Shown here: piece by piece, positions 63,249 through 64,000 of the stretch
Position numbering within the stretch: position 1 is the stretch's first letter
Layout: each line of letters begins with the position of its first letter
NCBI GenBank assembly: GCA_022538095.1
Contig: JAKYXN010000012.1
Location: 37,449 to 101,448 of the forward strand
From: Puniceicoccaceae bacterium K14
GTDB lineage: Bacteria > Verrucomicrobiota > Verrucomicrobiia > Opitutales > Opitutaceae
DNA length: 64,000 nucleotides
Direction: 5' to 3'
The notes under the pieces: generated by a model
What the model saw: only the letters and a program-made list of their open reading frames with translations
Told to the model about the DNA's origin: nothing
Database searches by the model: none
Program-made: the position numbers and the translations under genes

Positions 63249-64000
63249 ATGAGCTCTAATCGACCCACTCGACGCCAATTGATAAAAACACTTACAGTAG
63301 GAAGTGTCTCAACATTTTTCATACCTCGAATCCTTAAAGCATCACCATCCGACCAGCTACGCCTTGCATTTGTTGGAGCAGGCGGATGGGCACAAGAAGC
63401 GATTCGCGGCAATGTGAGCGAACACTATGTAGCCTTTTGCGATGTGGACAGCAATCGAGCAAACAATATGTATTCAAAATTCTCAAAGGTCCCGCGATAT
63501 AGAAGAGTCGAAAAAATGCTTGATCGCCATGCGCACGAAATAGACGCGGTGATTATAACGACACCTGACCATTCGCATTACCCTCTTAGCATGGCATGCA
63601 TGGCCGCGGGCAAAAACGTCTACCTCGAAAAACCTCTAGCCTCGACTATATGGGAATGCCGGCACATTGCAGCAGCTGCAGCACATCATAAAATAACAAC
63701 ACAGCTAGGCGTTCAAGGGCATAGCTCAGAAGGGCTAAGAGTTTTACGAGAGTGGGTCGAAGCAGGAGCCGTGGGCCCCATTACCGATATCTGGTTATGG
63801 ACAGATCGAACTAAGCCTGATACATCTGTCTGGTCTAAAACGCTAGCGGAAGAAGAACCAATCCCAAATGGGCTCGACTGGCTTGGCTGGCTAGGAGATC
63901 GGCCCTTTCGCCCTTACAGTCCATTATACTCGCCCACCCGTTGGCGGAATTGGTGGGGATTCGGAAACGGAGCCATTTGCGACATCGGAACCCACATGTT
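63249..64000 (+). CDS. Tat-exported Gfo/Idh/MocA oxidoreductase (partial, runs off the window)
   Basis: The frame from the ATG at 63249 is open to the last base (250 codons). It starts with a twin-arginine signal (TRRQLIKTLTVGSVSTFF), then a Rossmann domain (RLAFVGAGGWAQEAIRG, FCDVDSNRAN), TTPDHSHYPLSMACMAAG and LEKPLAS with the catalytic lysine. The C-terminal domain has GLDWLGWLGDRPFRPYSP and WWGFGNGAICDIGTHM, typical of the secreted subfamily in Planctomycetes and Verrucomicrobiota. An exact operator is upstream, so it belongs to the locus. Its sugar substrate is unknown. Confidence 0.87.
   Translation, partial: MSSNRPTRRQLIKTLTVGSVSTFFIPRILKASPSDQLRLAFVGAGGWAQEAIRGNVSEHYVAFCDVDSNRANNMYSKFSKVPRYRRVEKMLDRHAHEIDAVIITTPDHSHYPLSMACMAAGKNVYLEKPLASTIWECRHIAAAAAHHKITTQLGVQGHSSEGLRVLREWVEAGAVGPITDIWLWTDRTKPDTSVWSKTLAEEEPIPNGLDWLGWLGDRPFRPYSPLYSPTRWRNWWGFGNGAICDIGTHM

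Noticed and set aside
1..64000. CRISPR arrays, insertion sequences, integrase genes, phage genes
   Set aside because: No regularly spaced repeats, transposase or integrase motifs were seen; the sugar locus shows no mobile-element borders.

Overview
The window looks like the chromosome of a marine, polysaccharide-degrading member of the Verrucomicrobiota, class Opitutia. The main reasons are the TonB-dependent receptor whose N-terminus carries the ELSPFAVDAGDDLGY-type segment common in that class, a LacI-type regulator beside it, four formylglycine sulfatases, several Tat-exported Gfo/Idh/MocA proteins, and weak Shine-Dalgarno sequences. The assignment rests on remembered family features, not on a marker gene.

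Housekeeping part (1-13.4 kb): the tail of a TonB-dependent receptor, ferrochelatase (hemH), tRNA-Ala(GGC), a tonB/exbD/exbB-like energy-transduction operon, tmk-holB, the mutagenic translesion cassette imuA-imuB-dnaE2, a Kv-type potassium channel with a zinc-ribbon tail, and a protein-isoaspartate-methyltransferase-like protein. A second block (13.4-18.4 kb, minus strand) is a putative operon doxX / Tat-exported oxidoreductase / discoidin protein / Agl23-like membrane protein / apbE.

Accessory part (18.4 kb to the end): a carbohydrate-utilisation locus. It contains a SusC-like TonB receptor divergent from a LacI regulator, a DUF6807 protein, GH2 and GH3 glycosidases, two paralogous secreted beta-helix proteins (one with Fn3, CBM60 and CBM6/35 modules), a secreted helical-repeat protein, a GH172/DUF2961 protein, a nucleoside-hydrolase-like protein, a Tat Gfo/Idh protein, a GPH sugar symporter, and a sulfatase. 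It ends with a 15-gene minus-strand operon (62.6 to 43.8 kb).

That operon carries an RbsABC-like importer with two permeases, then proteins I recognise as D-apionate lactonase (ApnL), D-apionate oxidoisomerase (ApnO), a TIM-barrel protein resembling 3-oxo-isoapionate decarboxylase (OiaC), and a Gfo/Idh dehydrogenase in the position of D-apiose dehydrogenase. The predicted route is D-apiose to apionolactone to apionate to 3-oxo-isoapionate to L-erythrulose plus CO2. Interleaved are three sulfatases, a DUF1593 protein, a nitrilase-family hydrolase, an SGNH hydrolase and an unusual NRAMP-fold transporter. D-apiose is a branched furanose found in pectic RG-II and in apiogalacturonan of seagrasses, so a plausible (inferred) substrate is a sulfated, apiose-containing pectic glycan of marine plants.

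A palindrome, TTCAAT-NN-ATTGAA, occurs about twelve times (five exact matches, the others with one or two mismatches). All copies lie in intergenic regions between 18.5 and 63.1 kb, in front of nearly every transcription unit of this locus including the lacI gene. I noticed none in the first 18 kb. This suggests one regulon controlled by one repressor, most simply the LacI protein at 22070.
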